8,594 nt of DNA from Deltaproteobacteria bacterium (GTDB lineage: Bacteria > Desulfobacterota > Desulfarculia > Adiutricales > Adiutricaceae), in contig JAIRZX010000622.1 in NCBI GenBank assembly GCA_031267005.1, positions 1 through 8,594 on the forward strand, given 5' to 3'. Below are positions 5,964-8,594 of the stretch, piece by piece. The notes beneath the pieces were generated by a model. That model worked only from the letters and a program-made list of their open reading frames with translations. It was not told the DNA's origin and searched no databases. The translations under genes and the position numbers were made by a program. Every line of letters begins with the position of its first letter. Position 1 is the stretch's first letter.

Positions 5964-8459
5964 ATGTTCCAAGGCGCTCCCGCCCAGGACGCGGCGGCAT
6001 TCTTCGCGAAGCTGATACGGCTGGCCAACTCCAACATTCGCTTCGAGTCCAAGGTCGAAAACTTCTTAAACCTCCTCACCTGGGAGCTCGCCCTGGACAA
6101 GTCGCTCCTCTTTTTCCTCGACCGGGAATCCCGGACCCTCACCGTCCACCGCGAGCGCTCCCAGGACCCCGACGGCAGGCCCTCCTCCCCGGTGCCGGTC
6201 AAGGGCACCTTCCTCGACCGCGCCATCTCGAACCACCAGTCGCTTTTGGCCGACGACGACGACATGCGCGAGCTCCCCCCTGAGTGGGCGGAATTCCTCA
6301 AGCCCTACCTGCCCAGCCTGGCCATAGTGCCGGTCCTGGACGACAAGACCTGCTACGGCCTCATCATGACGCTCTCGAAAAGGCCCATCGACCACTCGGT
6401 GGGCACATACGGGCAGGTCGTGGACGCCGTGGCCAACCAGCTGGCGCTGGCGGTGAAAAACAACCAGCTCTCCACGGACACGCGCAAGCGCATAAGCGTC
6501 CTGCACGTGCTCTCGGAGCTCGGTCGGAACCTCGCCTCGACCATCGACGTCAACGCGGTGATGAACCTCATACCGCGCATAGCTAAGTCCGTCTTCTTCG
6601 CGGACGGCTGCGCGCTGAACGTAATCGAGAACGACCAGGCCAACGCGCCGGAGGGAGCGGAGGACAAGATACTCCTGTACTCGGCCTACGCCGGCGTCGT
6701 GCCGCCGGCCTACAACTTCCTGCGCTACCAGAACGTCGGCATCTCCTACAACCTGGCGAAGCCCCTGATGCGCACCGAACTCTTCGCGGGAAGGCTCGCC
6801 GACGACCCGATGGCGCCGGAACTGACGGTCAAGGAACGGGAGTCCACCATCCTCACGCTCCCGCTCATGTTCCAGGGAAAGCAGCTCACCGGCAACATCG
6901 CCATGTTCAACAAGCTCGGCGGCTCGCGCGGCAGCTCCATAGCCGACGCCCCCAAACCCTTCGAGGCGGGAGACTTGGAGCTTTTGAGGGCCATGAACAG
7001 CATGATCTCGGGCGCGGTGGAAAACTCGCTCACCTTCAAGAAGGTCGAGACCCTCGCCAACGAGAACCAGAAGATGGTGCAGTACCTCTCGAGCCTTTAC
7101 GACATCTCCAGCGCCATGATGACCACCACGCGCTACGACGAGCTCATCTGGATAATTGTGAGGGCGCTCACCCTCCCCCAGGGGCTCGACTTCGACAAGG
7201 TGCTCATCATGCTCCTCCGGGAGACCGACGGGGATCCCATGCTGGTCTCTTCCGCCTACTGGGCCCCCGACAACAAGGCCCGGGACGAGGAGAGCGCCAA
7301 GATGGCCTTGTCCGAGCTCTTGAAGAAGCCCTCCCGCTCCGAAGCCGCCCAGATGATGGAAGCGGGAAAGCGGATGAACCTCGCCATCCCCGTCTCGCCC
7401 GACGCCACGAGGCTCCTTGCCCGCGTCGCCGTGGAGAAGAAGCCGCTTTTGGGCTTCAGGGGCCTGGACACCTACGACGACATGGATCTTATGGACTTCG
7501 GCCTCCGCGCCTACGCGGCGGTGCCCATGCTCGCCAAGGGCCGCGAAGTGGGCGTGATAGCCGTGGACCGCTCCATTTCCGGGGAGCCGCTCACGACCGA
7601 GAGCCTGCGCGATCTGAACATGCTCGCCAACCAGGCGGGGCTGGCCATCGAGAACACCCAGCTCTACGAAGATCTCTGGAACGCCAACCAGTCGCTCTCC
7701 CAGGTGAGGAACCGCCTGATCGAAGCCGAGAAGCTCGCGGCCCAGGGCGAAATGGGCACCCAGCTGGCCCACGAGATCCGGAACCCGCTCGTATCCATCG
7801 GCGGTTTCACCCAGCGTCTCCTGAAGAAGATGCCCGAGGGCGACGAGCTCCGCCGCTACCCCATGGTCATCCTGGAGGAGGTCGAGCGCCTGAACAAGGT
7901 CTTGAACAACGTCCTGGACTTCTCCCGCGACGAGAAGGGCCGCGTGCGGGAGTTCGACCTGGGCGACGTGGCCCGCGAGGTGCTCACCTCGCTCAAGCAC
8001 GAGATGTTCCGGACCAACGTGACCGTCTCCGCCGACATCGAAGAGAACCTCCCCCCCATCTCCGGCGACGACCGGCAGATCATGCACGTCTTTTTGAACC
8101 TCATGTACAACGCCTCCCAGGCCATGACCCCCCAGGGCAAGGGCCAGCTCTGGCTCAAGGTCTTCCGGCACCAGGACGGGGAGAGCTTCTACGTGGCCTG
8201 CCGCATCACCGACACGGGCCCCGGCATCCCCGACGAGCTCCTCGCCTCCGTCTTCAACCCTTTCTTCACCACCAAGGCCCAGGGCACCGGCCTGGGGCTC
8301 TCGATCGTCCAGAAGATAGTCTCCCGCTACAACGGCGTCATTACCGTGACCAACCACCCCCCCGAGTACCCGAACTCCGGCGCTTCCTTCACCTTCATGT
8401 TCCCGGTCATGCCCCCCGAAGCCGCGGGCGGCGACGGCCCGGGCATCCTGAAGTTCTGA
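5964..8459 (+). CDS. Cytoplasmic sensor histidine kinase with three GAF-like modules
   Basis: 831 aa. Predicted order: GAF-like modules at about 25-165, 185-360 and 372-570, a helical linker (570-592), a HisKA dimerisation domain with the H-box LAHEIRNPL (phospho-acceptor His603), and an HATPase_c domain with the N-box NLMYNASQAM (Asn716), G1 DTGPGIP (750-756), F-box NPFFTT and G2 GTGLGL (774-779). All catalytic boxes are intact. There is no signal peptide, membrane helix or receiver domain, so it should be a soluble kinase that phosphorylates a separate response regulator, not encoded in this window. The second and third GAF assignments are least certain; the clearest GAF endings are VANQLALAVKN (about 156-166) and LANQAGLAIEN (about 554-564). 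The start is 3 bases after the glgA stop with AGGA at 5950-5953. The ligand is unknown. Co-transcription suggests it senses something tied to carbon or energy state, which is inference. Confidence 0.92.
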   Translation: MFQGAPAQDAAAFFAKLIRLANSNIRFESKVENFLNLLTWELALDKSLLFFLDRESRTLTVHRERSQDPDGRPSSPVPVKGTFLDRAISNHQSLLADDDDMRELPPEWAEFLKPYLPSLAIVPVLDDKTCYGLIMTLSKRPIDHSVGTYGQVVDAVANQLALAVKNNQLSTDTRKRISVLHVLSELGRNLASTIDVNAVMNLIPRIAKSVFFADGCALNVIENDQANAPEGAEDKILLYSAYAGVVPPAYNFLRYQNVGISYNLAKPLMRTELFAGRLADDPMAPELTVKERESTILTLPLMFQGKQLTGNIAMFNKLGGSRGSSIADAPKPFEAGDLELLRAMNSMISGAVENSLTFKKVETLANENQKMVQYLSSLYDISSAMMTTTRYDELIWIIVRALTLPQGLDFDKVLIMLLRETDGDPMLVSSAYWAPDNKARDEESAKMALSELLKKPSRSEAAQMMEAGKRMNLAIPVSPDATRLLARVAVEKKPLLGFRGLDTYDDMDLMDFGLRAYAAVPMLAKGREVGVIAVDRSISGEPLTTESLRDLNMLANQAGLAIENTQLYEDLWNANQSLSQVRNRLIEAEKLAAQGEMGTQLAHEIRNPLVSIGGFTQRLLKKMPEGDELRRYPMVILEEVERLNKVLNNVLDFSRDEKGRVREFDLGDVAREVLTSLKHEMFRTNVTVSADIEENLPPISGDDRQIMHVFLNLMYNASQAMTPQGKGQLWLKVFRHQDGESFYVACRITDTGPGIPDELLASVFNPFFTTKAQGTGLGLSIVQKIVSRYNGVITVTNHPPEYPNSGASFTFMFPVMPPEAAGGDGPGILKF

Positions 8460-8468
8460 GGCGCCTTC

Positions 8469-8488
8469 GCCGGACCGGCCCTTCCGGC
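8469..8488 (+). terminator. Weak hairpin after the kinase gene
   Basis: GCCGGA (8469-8474) can pair with TCCGGC (8483-8488) around an eight-base loop, starting ten bases after the kinase stop codon. There is no T-tract. It may mark the operon end with the C-rich microsatellite that follows, but a six-base stem in GC-rich DNA is modest evidence. Confidence 0.25.
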
Positions 8489-8494
8489 CTCGGC

Positions 8495-8567
8495 GGCCTC
8501 CCGGCCTCCCGGCCTCCCGGCCTCCCGGCCTCCCGGCCTCCCGGCCTCCCGGCCTCCCCGGCCTCCC
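8495..8567 (+). repeat. 8-bp microsatellite (GGCCTCCC)n
   Basis: Eight perfect head-to-tail copies of GGCCTCCC occupy 8495-8558. One extra C follows (8559), then a ninth copy (8560-8567) and a degenerate tenth (GGCCAACCC). It begins 36 bases after the kinase stop. The unit contains the self-complementary GGCC, and the + strand carries regular CCC runs (GGG on the minus strand). Such arrays change length by slipped-strand mispairing. Open frames across it on the minus strand give only Gly/Arg/Pro/Glu/Ala repeats and are not taken as genes. Confidence 0.9.
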
Positions 8568-8594
8568 GGCCAACCCGGCATCCTGCCTCCCCGA

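Noticed and set aside
6066..8573. An 835-codon open frame on the minus strand opposite the histidine kinase gene
   Set aside because: It is a shadow of the kinase gene: GC-rich codons seldom give stops on the opposite strand. The peptide has no recognisable domain and is Gly/His/Val/Glu-rich. The + strand protein has every kinase motif.

Overview
The window is GC-rich DNA with five confidently recognised protein-coding genes, all on the + strand. They are separated by unusually C-rich, repeat-laden spacers. The genes suggest a flagellated Gram-negative bacterium. The Lys/His/Gly-rich MotB N-terminus (KKGHGGHHGGSWKVAYADF), the particular DHH phosphoesterase subfamily (TRSDFDG... FDHHTSE) and a soluble multi-GAF histidine kinase fit a deltaproteobacterial (Desulfobacterota-like) lineage. 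That placement is inference from family resemblance only. Isoleucine is encoded by ATA very often despite the high GC, which is a useful lineage fingerprint.

Layout. Positions 1-134 are a short GC-rich leader with a hairpin. motA (135-989) and motB (1269-2606) encode the flagellar stator ion channel, split by a 279-base spacer holding a very long GC hairpin (1017-1055). From 2607 to 3464 lies an 858-base non-coding stretch. It contains, in order, a palindrome (2663-2674), a strong hairpin without a U-tract (2687-2714), a C-rich G-poor tract resembling a Rho-loading site (about 2816-2940), an isolated AT-rich island with a good sigma70-type promoter (2974-3002), and a tandem array of four 23-bp and two 26-bp C-rich repeats (3234-3389). 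A second AT-rich island precedes the next gene.

The second gene block is a DHH/DHHA1 phosphoesterase (3465-4403), glycogen synthase glgA (4491-5960) and a soluble sensor histidine kinase with three predicted GAF-like modules (5964-8459). glgA and the kinase are 3 bases apart and almost certainly co-transcribed. Downstream of the kinase is a 6-bp-stem hairpin and then an 8-bp microsatellite (GGCCTCCC, nine near-perfect copies) that reaches almost to the window end.

How the genes may work together. MotA/MotB make the torque-generating stator. The second block links carbon storage (GlgA), a phosphoesterase of unknown exact substrate and a cytoplasmic signal-sensing kinase. A regulatory coupling between glycogen synthesis and the kinase is plausible from gene order but is not shown by the sequence. 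The most unusual material is the architecture of the spacer DNA rather than any of the proteins. No mobile element, CRISPR array, tRNA or rRNA was seen.
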